Numbered from the stretch's first letter, positions 43,919 to 56,015 are shown. The stretch: DNA of 64,000 bases from Odobenus rosmarus divergens (GCF_000321225.1 NW_004450302.1:3059394-3123393), one strand, 5' to 3'. Notes: a model not told the origin generated them from the sequence alone. Numbers and translations are program-made.

Positions 43919-43984
43919 AAAATCTGGCTCCAACATTATGCAATCTTAGACAGTTCAAGGGGTACCTAATTATGAAAAACAATC

Positions 43985-44560
43985 ATTTGAATAACAATAA
44001 TGATAAGTCAATGGGGAGCCACTGAGGAATTTTGAGCTGAGGAGAACGTGAAAGCACCTTGAGGGGATGTACCTGACCCCCATGTTCAGGGGTGGGTTAG
44101 CAGAGAGAGACCAGGTAGGAGGTAATTTCAAAGTGAGGGGATAAAGGCCTGAAGCATGAGGTGGCAGTGGAAGTTAAAAGAGTGAGGTTGGGATGGAGGC
44201 TCCAATAACCCTATCCCCCTGATAGGAAAAGAAGGCAGCAGAGAGGGAGTGTCTAAGGTAGTGCCATGATCAGATACCTGTATGGCTGACAGAATAAGCA
44301 TGTTCTTAACAGAGATACGGAAATTTGACAAAGAGGCCAAATGTTTTGGTGAGATGATAAGTTAATTTGGACAGATAGAATTTTCGACAGTGGCCTGGGT
44401 ATCAGGTGAAAACACCTCGTCTCCAGGACGGCTGGCCTGCAGTCTCAGGACTGCATCTTGAGAGAGAGAGGTCAGAACTGGACAAGCACAAGTGGACGCA
44501 GACTCACGGAGGTGACAGCTATTGGAAGAGAGAAGCCGGAGACTGAAGCCAGCCTTACCG
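43985..44560 (-). mobile_element. L2 LINE fragment, antisense
   Basis: CAATGGGGAGCCACTGAGGA, then ATTTTGAGCTGAGGAGAACG and GACCAGGTAGGAGGTAATTT, follow the reversed L2 body order. Confidence 0.6.
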
Positions 44561-45660
44561 ACTGCCTAATTAGAGGAGGCAGAAGCAGGGAGACTGGCTG
44601 ACGAAAGGGAGAGAACAGCGGAATCAGCAAAGGGTCTCTCAGAAGCAAAACAACAACAAAAACAAACAACAAAAACAAGGAAGGGGAGGAATGTTGATGT
44701 CCAGCCCAGTCTCTTGTGGGAACTGAGTTGGCTGTCAGACTTTAGGGAGCCTCCTTTAGGAGCAGAAGGGAACATCCTTTAACCTGACTCCTGGCCTCTA
44801 ACCACCTGGGTGGCTGGGGGCCCCAAGGTTTTGTGAACCTTGAAGAGAAATCCAGGGAAGGGAAAATGGAGAAATGTAATCAATAACGAGAAGCCTTGTT
44901 GGTGGTTTTTTTTCACCCCCCCCCTCCCCACTTCATATGCAGGAAGCAATCCAGGGCTGTAGCTGGTGCTATGATGGGTGTATTCTGGATGTTCAAAAGG
45001 TCATCTGGCATGGAGACAGGCTAAATTATGGCTGGAGTGTATGAATCTGAGGAGGTTCTCCATTAACATTTATTAGGAATTGTCATCGCTTCAACCCGAA
45101 TGGGCCCCAGATGTGGAAACCCCAGCCGCCCAGACTTCTCTTCCGGGCTACAATCTCTCCTCTGATTTATTGTTATTAAACATGACCAGATTTTGTAGAG
45201 GGGAAAATTGAAGAAAGCAACACACACATGGGGAACTGTTAGGTGGAGGCTGCCAAGAGAAACAAACCATTTTATTATTTCTGGTGGCAGTGGGAGCATG
45301 TGGAGATACAGACCATTGTTACAAGACTCTATAGTCCCTGTTTCCTAAATCAAAAAGACACAAGCCTGAGCTTCTGGATGGTCTGTTCCAAGGGCAGAGG
45401 TCTTAACCCTGAGGGTGACGAGGGCAAAGTTGAAGGTAATGAGAAATACTGAGAAAGAGAGAGTCGGTGCTTAGAATTCTAGAAGCCATGGCAGGGACTT
45501 TCTTCCTCAGAATATATTACCTTCCAGGGCAGATGACTTCCTGCGAGTCAGTCACACCCACTGGATATTAGGTCATTTTTCTTATCAATAGTATTTACTC
45601 TCCCACTGTGTAAATATGGTGAGGGATTCCAAGAACTCAAAGTTAGAGCCCTACCTTTGG
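44561..45660. other. Single-copy intergenic sequence with one DR2-like site
   Basis: No gene or clear repeat recognised. TGTTCA-AA-AGGTCA (44,990-45,003) is a DR2-spaced pair of nuclear-receptor half-sites, the first imperfect. Confidence 0.4.
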
Positions 45661-45664
45661 GTAG

Positions 45665-45870
45665 CTTGTGATTCATTTCGTTTATTCACTCATTCGACAG
45701 AATTTTATTAAGCACATACTATGTATAAGGCATTGTCGCAGGTGTTGGAGAAAAATGGGTAAGGAAGAGAGACAGAGTCCATACTTGATATATCTGTAAG
45801 GGAACAAAGTCAGAAAATGCCAAACAGTTAGCTACCAGACAAAAAAGTGTTTTCGAGGAAGGCGGTGAAC
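45665..45870 (-). mobile_element. L2 3' end, antisense
   Basis: TTCATTTCGTTTATTCACTC, then TTATTAAGCACATACTATGT and AAGGCATTGTCGCAGGTGTT, is the reversed L2 tail. Confidence 0.75.
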
Positions 45871-45884
45871 AGAAAAGCTGCTAT

Positions 45885-46090
45885 ATTAGGTAGGAGTCAG
45901 GAAAACTGAATTCCCCTCTGGGCTCCGCCACCCATGAGTCTGGTGGTCTTAGGTAAATCATTTAACTTCTTGGAACCTCAACTTCTTGTTTGTAAAATGG
46001 TGATAAACCTGCCTTGCCTTATCTCATAGGTGTATTGTAAAAATTTAAGGAGGTAATGTATTTGAAGAGTTCCTTGTAAACCGTAAATTG
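45885..46090 (+). mobile_element. MIR, sense
   Basis: Long MIR with GGCTCCGCCACCCATGAGTC, then TCATTTAACTTCTTGGAACC and TTGTTTGTAAAATGGTGATA. Confidence 0.88.
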
Positions 46091-47030
46091 CTCTTTGGTG
46101 CCGGGTGTTTTACGACAAGCGCCAAATAAATGATATAGTGAGTGTTATGAACCAGTATGCCTACTCACCGGGAATCTGGGGATACATCCTCTCCTGCTTT
46201 CTTTTGGGAAAAGGAGCAAGCAGGACTATTCTCCAGGCTGCTGGACACATGTCCCTTGGGGAGCCTTTTACTAGTGGAATCTGGATATCTGTGGCTGATC
46301 TTACTAACAGGCCATTTCTGGAAAATCCTCACTTGACTAGGCCTTTTTCCTAGAACTTTGCATGGAAATGATCCTATGTTGGAATAGTAATGAATGCATG
46401 CAGGTAATGGGGCACGTCTTGAAAGTCACTAGGTCTAACTACCTTTGTTGCCACATTGTCCCTCTTTGAGAAGATTATCTAAGTTCCCAAGGAGAAGGAA
46501 TTGTGTTAAGCCATCTCGATCTAGTTTCCAACTTTCCATTCCTTGCCTGCCCCAATGCACTTACCTCACATATATATGTGTATATACACCTGCTAGAGCA
46601 TACACCTGCATTATGTCTGGAATTAATGGAGATACCCCTAGGGCCAGCCTTCCTAATACCAGGCAACTGGACCGAGCATCCAGGGGCTAAGCCTGCAGCT
46701 GCTTCCTCCTGTAGTAGGGGTAAAAACAAGGAGAGAAAAAGGAGACAGGGAAGGTTGTAGGACTTTGGAATATTCCCTGAAGTTTTCCTCCAGTGGAGAG
46801 ATCTGCCTTCAAGTTCTGGGGGTCTGCAAACCCACATATTTCTAGTGTGGCCTTGCAACAGGCGGAGGAGAAAGAATCAAATTCTGGGTTGCTACTAGAT
46901 AGCTGGGTTCCACCAGAAGGGTATTTTGGGAGAAGGGAGGGGCGGTAGGAAGTAGGAAGGGAGTTTTACATCTCCGGTTTTCCCTTAATTAGACAAGCCC
47001 ACTAGGGCCTGAGGTGGGGTGGGTATGGCC
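46091..47030. other. Single-copy intergenic sequence
   Basis: No gene recognised. A 14-bp palindrome CACATATATATGTG lies near 46,568. Confidence 0.4.
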
Positions 47031-47034
47031 TAAG

Positions 47035-47175
47035 ACCCTCTTAACCAAATGGTGGTCTATAGGCCAGCAGCATCTTAGGACTCAACCCAGTCCTACTGAG
47101 TCAGAAATTGCATTATAATCCCCAGATGGTAGTATGCCTGTTAAAGTTTCAGAAGCATTAGCCTAAGATGCTAGT
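47035..47175. mobile_element. MER5A-like hAT relic
   Basis: AATGGTGGTCTATAGGCCAG, then AGTCCTACTGAGTCAGAAAT and GTTAAAGTTTCAGAAGCATT follow the MER5A layout. Confidence 0.7.
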
Positions 47176-47399
47176 TTGGGAATGACTTCCTGCAATGAGC
47201 CACTGAGGACCTGGGCTGGGTGATCTCTCTGGCCTTCCACATCTCTTCCCCTGCTCTTGGCGCTGGTGCTGGGAGATGATCCTTATGAACTAGTTCAACA
47301 GTCTCCCTTGTCCTCTGACTTCTGGTTGGGCTCAGTCAATGGCCAATGCTCAAGAAACAGTGACGTCACCTCAAGTTTTTAAAGGAGAACAAGATAATG

Positions 47400-47760
47400 C
47401 ATTTATATCATGCAGCAGGTCACTGGAAGACTGAAGATAGAGCATGAGGTCAGGGTCTTTATTCCCCCCAGCTCCCTGCCTGCGGGGCCTCGGGTTGACA
47501 ATGCCCATGTTCCTTAATCAAAGGGCATGGCTCCTGTGGGTCACCCTCTGCTATAGCTATCTCCAGATTCTGGGGAATGTTCCTTCTTTAACCCTTCAGG
47601 CCTAGAGTGCCAATTGCTCCCCACTCACATCCCTTGTGGATTTCTCTGAACCCTGCCCACAGCTTTGTAAATATGCCTTTATTAAATTCTGCTCAAACAA
47701 ACCCTGTTCGAGTGGGCTCTTTCCCAACAGGACCCTGATCAGTACAGGATCCCAGGAGAA
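47400..47760 (+). mobile_element. Old LTR-like relic, family uncertain
   Basis: The order AAAGGGCATGGCTCCTGTGG, CCTTCAGGCCTAGAGTGCCA, TTTATTAAATTCTGCTCAAA (a possible polyadenylation region) and AACAGGACCCTGATCAGTAC matches a recurrent mammalian LTR-type element that I cannot name. Non-coding. Confidence 0.5.
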
Positions 47761-48062
47761 CAGACTCAGGAGTTCTTCCTCATGGCAAGGGAAAAGGACT
47801 AGATGAAGACTTCCCATTTATGAGGTTAAAATAACCATTGTCAATCCAGCATACTATTTCCTGTGAGATCCTTGTTTCTGAAATACAAAAATATATCACA
47901 GGGTCACGTGGCACTTCCTTCAACATGCCTCGGCTTCTGTGCTACAGACATCTGTCTTTGTGCGCCCTGTGGGTCACACAGGGGTGGTCTGGAGCTGACT
48001 CATTCTGGCTTGTGAGCACTGATTTTTAAGTTTTCAAGAGTTTTGTCAAACAGTTATTTAAG
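47761..48062. other. Single-copy intergenic sequence
   Basis: Nothing recognised. Confidence 0.4.
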
Positions 48063-48076
48063 AAAAAACTAAAATT

Positions 48077-48327
48077 GGGGCACGTGGGTGGTTCAGTCGG
48101 TTAAGCATCCAGCGTGAGACTCTTGGTTATGGCTCAGGTCATGATCTCAGGGTCATGAGACTGAGCCCTGTGTCAGGCTCCACACTCAGTGCAGAGTCTG
48201 CTGGAGATTCTCTCCCTCTCCCACTCCCTCTGCTCCTTCCTCCCGACCTCCCGCCCCTGCTTGCATGCGTTCGCGCACACACTCTCTCTCTCAAATAAAT
48301 AAAATCATTTTAAAAAATAAAAGATAA
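48077..48327 (+). mobile_element. CAN-SINE, sense (first of nested pair)
   Basis: Older subtype with a 9-base longer head (CCAGCGTGAGACTCTTGG). The pair with the next SINE is enclosed by a perfect 14-bp duplication AAAAAACTAAAATT (48,063-48,076 and 48,548-48,561). Confidence 0.94.
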
Positions 48328-48536
48328 GGGGCGCTTGGGTGGCTCAGTTGGTTAAGCGACTGCCTTCGGCTCAGGTCATGATCCTGGAGTCCCGGGATCG
48401 AGTCCTGCGTCGGGCTCCCCGCTCAGCAGGGAGTCTGCTTCTCCCTCTGACCCTCTTCCCTCTCGTGCTCTCTCTCTCTCATTCTCTCTCTGTCAAATAA
48501 ATAAATAAAATCTTAAAAAAAACTTTAATAAAAAAT
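48328..48536 (+). mobile_element. CAN-SINE, sense (inserted in tail of preceding SINE)
   Basis: Younger subtype. Its own 13-bp duplication AAATAAAAGATAA (48,315-48,327 and 48,537-48,549) lies inside the A-rich tail of the first SINE, which fixes the order of insertion. Confidence 0.95.
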
Positions 48537-48643
48537 AAATAAAAGATAAAAAACTAAAATTATATAAAGATATAATTAAATAAATTTAAAAACAATAATA
48601 ATAAATAAAAACACATACCTTAGTATTTATTTCACTAGATTTT

Positions 48644-48764
48644 TTAAAAGATTTTTATTTTTAAGTCAGTCATCTCTATACCCAACATGGAGCTCCAACT
48701 TACAACCCCAAGATCAAGAGTCACTCGATCTTGCTCTACCTGACTGAGCCAGCCAGGCACCCCG
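48644..48764 (-). mobile_element. Short CAN-SINE, antisense
   Basis: Compact form with a perfect 12-bp duplication TCACTAGATTTT (48,632-48,643 and 48,765-48,776). Confidence 0.92.
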
Positions 48765-49284
48765 TCACTAGATTTTACCATAATCTTTTGCGGTTATTTA
48801 TATCTGTTGTACCTATATGGTGGAAAAACTATAAGGGTGTGATACTGTCCATCTCTTCACAATTCTGCACTGAGCGATGTCATAATGATAGTTTGAAATC
48901 AGGCATGATGGGAGCATTTACACCAAGGAAATTGACAAATGCTACAAATCAAGATAGGACTTTTTTTCTGGAGAGCTGTTTGTTAAACACGATGGGGTTA
49001 GTCCCTATCTTTGGAGGGGGCTGGAGAGATGAATAGCAGGAAGGGAATCCTTCGAGACAGTCATGGTATTTCGACTTGGGTAGCTTTAGGGGAGATCCAT
49101 ATGCCTGCTCTCTGTTGAGAGAAAGAAACGTGGACCAGACTTGGCACTTGACTAGAAAGGATAAACTAAACAGAGAGAGGAAATATCCTCTTTGGCTCCT
49201 TAGGGCAGGACGGATTAAGCAGACCTTTTAGCATGTGAGATTTGGTATTAATAATAGCTTACTTTCACAACGGGGTTGTTTGTT

Positions 49285-50640
49285 TAAAAGCTCTCAAAGT
49301 ACTTTACATCTATTACTTCTTCCATCTATCAAGTATTTGACTAAGGAGAGAAGCAACAGAGATATTTCTTCTTAAAGATAGAAAAACTGGGGCTCGGGGA
49401 GGGTAAGTGACCTTTTTAACCTCGGAAAACTGAGGTCCAGAGGGGCAACAGGGCCCAGTACCCACAGCTAGATGCCCATTGGCATCCCTCCTCTAGTGGC
49501 TACCATTCCTGTGACCTTGAGTAAGTTGTCTGAGTTTTCTGAGCCTCAGCTCTTCATCTGTGGAAGGTTATGGAGGAATAAATGAAAGAATGTATATCAA
49601 CGACTAGGCGTGTGTGATCAGTGCTGCAAAAATGGTGAGTTTACTGGAGAAACCCAAAGATTTGGCACAGGAAGAGGAGGCTGTATCTCATGGCACAAGC
49701 CCCTGTAATGGGCACAGTGGGCAGCGCTGTTCCTAAAACACCTGCTAGTCAACCCAACCAGGGTGGCATTTCACGTGCCCCTTCAAGATGCCTGGCCTCT
49801 CTCTATCCTGTTGGAGCCTCACTGCCCCTTTTTGTGTCCTTTCTCTGTCTCCTGCAGAGCAATACTCTCCCTTCTCTAAAGCTTTGGTAACGTCAGCCAT
49901 ATGATAAACACATATCAAGGCATTCTTCCAAGCAGCGTTCCTTCCTAAGAGAAACCTGGTGAATAAAATGATTACCACTCCATTATACATAGAGAGTCAT
50001 TTGCACGGGGTTTTCCCATCCACTATTTCCTTTGAACCTCAGAACCACACTGTGACAAGGATTATCATCACAGCCCCTTTACCTTGGGGAAACTGAGGCC
50101 CGAGGAGTTGCCCAGGGTCACAACTTGTGAGTGGCTGAGTCAGGACTTGAACCTGGCAATTTATATCACACAACACCTTGCTGGCTTGATTCTTCCTTCC
50201 TTAGAATGGGCACGTTCTAGTCTGTCTCCTAGAGGAGTGCTCTCTCTGCCACTCAGTTAGCTGTCTAGACCAAAGGCCCAGAGTGGGTAGATTCCTGAGC
50301 TGGATGGATACCAGGTACTGGACGAGGAGTTAGGAGACACAGGCTGGGGCTCTGATTTCTCTCCTAGCTTTCCGCATAGCCGTGGGCAAGAAGAGTGGAG
50401 ATGCAGGAAGGTACCATGTTGTGAGCAAGAGTTACATTCTGGGCACCATGTGCTAGGAACTTGACATCAGTTCAGTTATTTCATGTAGTCTTCACTACAA
50501 CTCGGTGAGGTAATATCGTTATTTTCATTTTAAAGGTGCAGAAACTACGGCTCAAAGAGCTTAAGACACTTGAGCCAGGTCAACTAGGTGGTGAGTGATA
50601 GAGATGCAATTTGCACCTATGTCTCTCTGACTCAAAACTC
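49285..50640. mobile_element. Cluster of four MIR elements
   Basis: Reversed MIR at about 49,285-49,495 (AAACTGGGGCTCGGGGAGGG), sense MIR at about 49,500-49,630 (TGTGACCTTGAGTAAGTTGT), reversed MIR at about 50,000-50,175 (GGGGAAACTGAGGCCCGAGG) and reversed MIR at about 50,430-50,640 (AAAGGTGCAGAAACTACGGC). The spacer at 49.64-50.0 kb is single-copy. Confidence 0.8.
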
Positions 50641-51834
50641 CACCTTCACCCCCCATACCACGCCGTCCCTCTGAAGCCCTGTTTCCTGAGGCAAATCCGG
50701 GCACCTAACCTCTCTGGTTTCCAGATCCCACTTCCATCAACTGCTGGATTATGCTCTTCCTCTGGCGGGGGCTCCGCGCTGGGAAAACTTTGTGTCCTTA
50801 TCCATCTTCTCCCAAGTTCAGAGGTCAGAGTTAGAAGTTCTGATTATGGCAGCCCCCCTCCTCCACCTCTAGGAGGGTGCCACGTTTCACTTGGGACCAG
50901 CAGCCACACATCTCTTCTACAACATTCTTCAGAATGTGGGCTCCCCACCCACGACTCATCCCTGGCCTGGGGCGGACTGTTCATTAAGGGGCTGGCAGGG
51001 AGGAGAGAACCAAGATAACACAGAGATCCATCAAGGTGCGGAGCTGACAGGTGCACACACCTGCTTCCAGCCAGAGTAGCTTGCGGCCAGTGGGAACCTG
51101 CCTCATAGGAGAGAGCTTTATCTTGAAAGGGAAGGGAGTATAAAGGGAAGAAAAAAAACAAAACGAGATTGGATCACTCTAATCATAAGCCTCTAAATCA
51201 CGGAGAAGAACCATGGCTCAAACATCCAAGTGGTGGAGGATAGATTTTTTACCTTGACTCCTGCTAATTTTCATTAATTTATGTGGCTTGAAAGCATTTA
51301 TTTTCTGCTTAGAAGGTTCCCGGCTCCTGCTAAGGAGGCTCAGGACTCCCCTAAATGCCCTCACCATGGAGAGGCAGGAGGCAGAGGAGAGTTTCAGGAC
51401 AGGGGCTAAGTTTCCTGCTTGGTTTTGGTCGCTGCCTGAGAGCCACGGGGCCTAATGGGAGCCCCTGGCCTGCCGCAGCCACCTCCCCACTCCTGTTCCC
51501 CGAGCCTGCCTGCTTCTGGTCACAGCTCCTTGAGTTTAACACTCCTGGCAGCTTAAGTTTTTATGTGCTAGGCCGTAATATTTGGTGAGCTGTGAGATGA
51601 GGTGGGAGCATTTACGACTGGCACTTCCCTTCCGGCCCTGCCCGGTGATTCGGGCCAGCAGTGTGACAAAGTGAGGCTGCCCCTCCTCCCCACTCTGGCT
51701 CCCACCTGTGGCTCTTTGGCACCATGTCCTTCCTCTGTGGTCTCCTCTTCCCTGAGATCCCACGTCTGTGAGACTCCCATACCTCTTGGCTTTTGAAGGG
51801 GGGGTATTCAGTCCTCACATTCCAAACCATGTGC
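50641..51834. other. Single-copy intergenic block
   Basis: No recognised repeat for about 1.2 kb. ORFs of up to 135 codons overlap in several frames and show no known motif. Confidence 0.45.
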
Positions 51835-51850
51835 ACATTTAAACATTTTA

Positions 51851-51897
51851 TTTTTTTAAATAATTTTTATTGTTATGTTAATCACCATACATTACAT
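51851..51897 (-). mobile_element. 47-bp L1 tail-only insertion, antisense
   Basis: Only the last bases of the long-tail L1 3' end plus its tail are present, reversed (ATTGTTATGTTAATCACCAT). A perfect 16-bp duplication ACATTTAAACATTTTA flanks it (51,835-51,850 and 51,898-51,913). Confidence 0.95.
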
Positions 51898-51913
51898 ACA
51901 TTTAAACATTTTA

Positions 51914-52498
51914 AAGAGCAATTCTGAGTCTGCCCAGGACCACATTCCAAAAGGGGAGGGGTGGGTGTCAGGAGGGAGGCTTTCTAAATGTCATAGGCCT
52001 TGAAAAACCCTTGACTGATGATGACAAACTGATGGGAAGCCAATGGGTCAGCCAGTGAGGGTCAAGTTTTCTTGGGGATTAGAAGCACAAGAAAGCAGTG
52101 TACAGATCTTGAAAACTCCACTTCCTCTACCAGAGGCTCCTGACGCATCATTTGGGCACCTCTGGTTTATTTCTCCAGGTCCCTGAACCCTCCCTGTCCC
52201 TTCACATGGTGCAGGGTCAGAGTTCAGATCCCTGTGGATCCCTCCAGCCATCCTCAATCTACGGTTGTCTTATTTTCTGCTCCATCTTCCCTCCCATTGG
52301 CCTTCGAATTGCAGCTGCTTTCCAGGAATGGAGTAGACTTCATTATGCAGGAGAGTACAAGAAAATGGAACTGATTATTTTTTAGGGGGTAGTTTTGAGT
52401 ATAAATAGATGGAGAGCTTCTTAATAAAATTATGATCAGAAGATGACTCTGAATGAGATGCAGAGCCAGACTTCAAATACACCACGAGCAGTGGAATC
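51914..52498. other. Single-copy intergenic sequence
   Basis: Nothing recognised. Confidence 0.4.
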
Positions 52499-52514
52499 TC
52501 CTACTGTGTCTTTT

Positions 52515-52711
52515 TTTAAAGATTTTTTATTTATTTATTTGATGGAGAGAGAGACAACAAGAGAGGGAACACAAGCAGGGGGAGTGGGAGAGGGAGAAGC
52601 AGGCCTCCCGGCTGAGCAGGGAACCCAATGTGGGGCTCGATCCCAGCACCCTGGGATCATGACCTGAACCAAAGGCAGATGCTTAACCAACTGAGCCACC
52701 CAGGTGCCCCA
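52515..52711 (-). mobile_element. CAN-SINE, antisense
   Basis: Reversed full length, with a perfect 16-bp duplication TCCTACTGTGTCTTTT (52,499-52,514 and 52,712-52,727). Confidence 0.95.
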
Positions 52712-52739
52712 TCCTACTGTGTCTTTTAAAATGAAGAGT

Positions 52740-53435
52740 GTCTTCCACATTTGGTGCTATTGCCTAAAGATAGTGGGATGGGTAAGAAAACTCCTGGACT
52801 CCTGGGGGACATGCAATGCAACGAAATAATTCCTCAAGATGAAAGATTAAACCTTTATAATAAAGAACCCAAAATGCAATGTCTCAACAAGATAGAAGAT
52901 TTTTTTTTTCTCACAGAACAGTCCGAGCTCCAGGTTGGTAGGGGATTCTCTTCCATGTTGTTATTTGAGGACCCTGGGTTCATCCCGTATGGTGGCTTTT
53001 GTCTGCCTGATCCAAGCTGGGTTGAGGGTACGCTTATGTTCTGGGTCTCAGGAAGGATAAAAAGTGTAGAAGATGCACACCCATTTCTGAAGATCCCAGC
53101 TCATCATGGACCCACATCACTTCTGCTTTCATTCCACTATGAAGAACTTAGTCATATAACCATCCTAACTGCAAGGGAGGCTGAGAAATAAATATATACA
53201 TATGAGCAGCCATACTTTCCACAGTTCAATTATTACAGAAGAAGGAAAGAATAGATTTTTGGATAGTGTCACTACATAAGCATGCATGTGACCCAAACAC
53301 CACCAAATAGAGGATCTTTGGTTATTATAAACAATTAGGTCAGAGTTTTTGTTAAAGCAGAAAATAGGAAAATGCAATTTATAGAGGACATAAAGGCCCA
53401 GGGTCCCTTCAAGCAATAGAGCACGACCCCCGGAG
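52740..53435. other. Possible old interspersed element
   Basis: CTTAGTCATATAACCATCCT followed by AACTGCAAGGGAGGCTGAGA (about 53.15 kb) recalls a common mammalian repeat that I cannot name. The 146-codon ORF at 52,751-53,191 runs through it and is not supported as a gene. Confidence 0.35.
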
Positions 53436-53450
53436 GATTGAGAAGAACAT

Positions 53451-53479
53451 TTCTTTCTTTCTTTCTTTCTTTCTTTCTT

Positions 53480-53510
<31 letters not shown>

Positions 53511-53516
53511 TTTTCT
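53451..53516. repeat. TTTC microsatellite at SINE tail
   Basis: A (TTTC)n array abuts the T-rich end of the reversed SINE at 53,517. It probably grew from the SINE A tail (GAAA units on the other strand). Confidence 0.95.
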
Positions 53517-53693
53517 TTTTTTTAAGATTTTACTTATTTATTTGAGAAAGAGAGCACAAGTAGGGGGAGAGGCAGAGGGAGAAGCAGACTCCCTGCTGAG
53601 CAGGGAGTCTGATGCAGGGCTCGATCCCAGGACCCCGGGATCATGACCTGAGCCGAAGGCAGACGCTTAACCAACTGAGCCCCCCAGGTACCC
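53517..53693 (-). mobile_element. CAN-SINE, antisense
   Basis: Reversed SINE. A TGAGAAGAA duplication lies outside the microsatellite (53,439-53,447 and 53,694-53,702), so the array belongs to the inserted unit. Confidence 0.92.
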
Positions 53694-53799
53694 TGAGAAG
53701 AATGCATTTTATTTGTTCTTCCCGATGGGGGACTTTGGGGCAGTCAGCTGCAGACAAAAGGGACTGATACCCTGAATGTTGCTTATAAAATGCTTTATA

Positions 53800-54720
53800 T
53801 TTAAATATATCTTACAAGGATCATTTATACACATTATCTGCCTGGATGCCAAAAACATTCCTGACTCAGGAAAGCAAGGCTCAGAAAGGTGAAGAATCTT
53901 GCCCAAAGTCACACAATCCATAAGTTGCAAAGGCGAGATCCCCAAGTCTTCAAGCTCAAGTCCAGTGCCTTTTACACAACAAGTTGCTGCCTATTCATTT
54001 TACATCCCAGGAGGGTGACTAGTTGGACATCCTGGGGGGAGTTGGGGCTTTACTTTTTTACTAGACTTTACTTTTTCAGTCTCCATGTGATTTTGATGCC
54101 ATTTTTCAGAACTCAAGAGTCCTCTGAGCAATAATAATACTGATTATTACCTGTTGACCACCTACTGTGTGTCGGGCTTGGAGCTGAGCACATCATATGT
54201 ATCTGATCTACCCTCATAATGACCCAGCAAGCTAGACATTGTTACCCCTATTTTACAGAGGAGAAAGCTGAAGAGATTAGGGAACTTTCGCCAAACTCGT
54301 GGCTAATAAGTGGTTGAGCCAGGATGTGAATCCAAGTGGATCCGTATCTTTTCTCTCTGTGCGCTTTAAGAGATGAAGGGTATTTGCTGCTTGCTTAGGC
54401 CTCAGGAAAGACACACAGGCAATACTTGGTAATCTCAAGTCTAAGGCAGACCAAATTATTTAAGCTTATCCCAAACTCCTGACCTCCCTTTGAATATCCT
54501 AGCAATTGAATCTGTAATTAGGTCTTCACTGGCCATAACCCCCAAATGTCCTTGGCCTTTGGGCTCCTAGATATTTACGGTGAACTGGAAGTAATCAAAA
54601 TTCCTCTGGTCCACGATGTCCCTTTTACAGATGGTGAAACTGAGACCTAGAAAAATAAACAGTATGTCAGAGGTGTTAGGGCTCACTCGTGACAAAACCA
54701 ACACATTCACTTGTTTCGCC
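53800..54720 (-). mobile_element. Three MIR-family relics, antisense
   Basis: Reversed MIR cores are at about 53.80-53.98 kb (TTGCCCAAAGTCACACAATC), 54.13-54.34 kb (CCCTATTTTACAGAGGAGAA) and 54.60-54.72 kb (TTTTACAGATGGTGAAACTG). Sequence between them is single-copy. Confidence 0.75.
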
Positions 54721-56015
54721 AGGCTCCAGGCCCATGATGAGGAGCTGGACTAAGAACTGGCCCCACCTGCCACCTGTCAGAGCCTTCTCAACGTGAGTAA
54801 AGAGAGGGGCAGGCCTCCCCTGGCTCCGTGCTGTCCCTTGTCCTTCTCCATTCCCACCCAGCCGGGCAAGCTTGCGGTTTCTCCAAGGCGGGGCCAGCCT
54901 GTCCTGAGCTGCAAGATGTATTAATCAATTTGATGAGGATGTTAAAGCTTTCTCTTTGCAACTAATTATGGCCTGATTTATAGGCCTGGCCTTGGTTTGA
55001 TAGAGCTCTCCTCATGACAGGGATGAATGTGTACTGGCATGGACCCCTTCATCTCTTCCATTTCTCTCCCTTCCTCCCCCCTCCCACCTCCCTCCCTCCC
55101 ACTCTCCTGCCTCCTGTCTCTGCTCTTGGTTCCCACAGGAACACCCTAATGACATGTTGACAAGCCGGTGAAGCATAGTTCCCTCTCTGTTGCGTCTGCC
55201 TCTGACACCACCATTCCTCCTGTAGTCTCTGACATGGGCGGATGGAGGCCTTAGCAGGTTCCAGCCACCACGCAGGTGCTGAGCTAGAAGCTCTATACAT
55301 CCCTTTCTTCTGGAAACGGAATAATAAAATTACTGTGGATCGACACAGCATCTTCCTTCCCCGACATTTCAAGAGCTTGTTGAAATGAATTTCATCCGCA
55401 GTTGACTTAGAGGTGGGTGGAGGGATTCAGGTAAGTTTGATTCTGGTCATTCTACACAAGGGGAAACAGGCAGGGCTCTGAACTTGCCTGTGGTTCCACA
55501 CACAGTAGAACAGCAAAGGGGAGAATAGTCGCTGCCCAGGCTTCCAGCTCCAAGGTCTACCCATTGTTAGGGTCCTCGAGTCATATAGCTAGCTGTGCTG
55601 TTCCGAGGAAGCCCTGGCATACACACTGGTTTCCTGATTTTCAGCATGAAGGTCTTTGGGGCCGCACCACGCAAATGAGACACGCGATAACATGTAGACA
55701 GGCACTTGGCGCAGAGTATATATGTCTGTGCACGTGTGCACGTGGGCTGTTCCCAGCTGTCCCTGTGGCACACACAGAGATGAGAACAACCCCAAATAAT
55801 CACCTTCCTTAGGCCTGAAGGCCCGTATGCAGTCACTCTCCACAGACTCAGCAGGGTTCCATGGGGAGCTCCCCGGGGAGGGGGCATCTCCTTGTATTCT
55901 GTCCCCCAAGTCCTACAACCGTTTCCCAATAGTGCCAGAGGAAAGACACAAAATCCATTATATAATATTTCCACAACACACTTACAGCAAGCTACTAACC
56001 TACACATGACCAACG
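54721..56015. other. Single-copy intergenic block
   Basis: No gene recognised. The block includes a CT-rich tract at about 55.07-55.11 kb and two CACGTG E-boxes two bases apart (55,731-55,736 and 55,739-55,744). The 177-codon minus-strand ORF at 55,567-56,100 overlaps the telomere-like repeat and shows no family features. Confidence 0.45.

Noticed and set aside
52751..53191. 146-codon plus-strand ORF
   Set aside because: Runs through sequence resembling an old interspersed repeat; no protein motif.
55731..55744. Two CACGTG E-boxes two bases apart
   Set aside because: They are part of a short alternating GTGCAC repeat; the spacing does not match the known tandem E-box arrangement for CLOCK-BMAL1.
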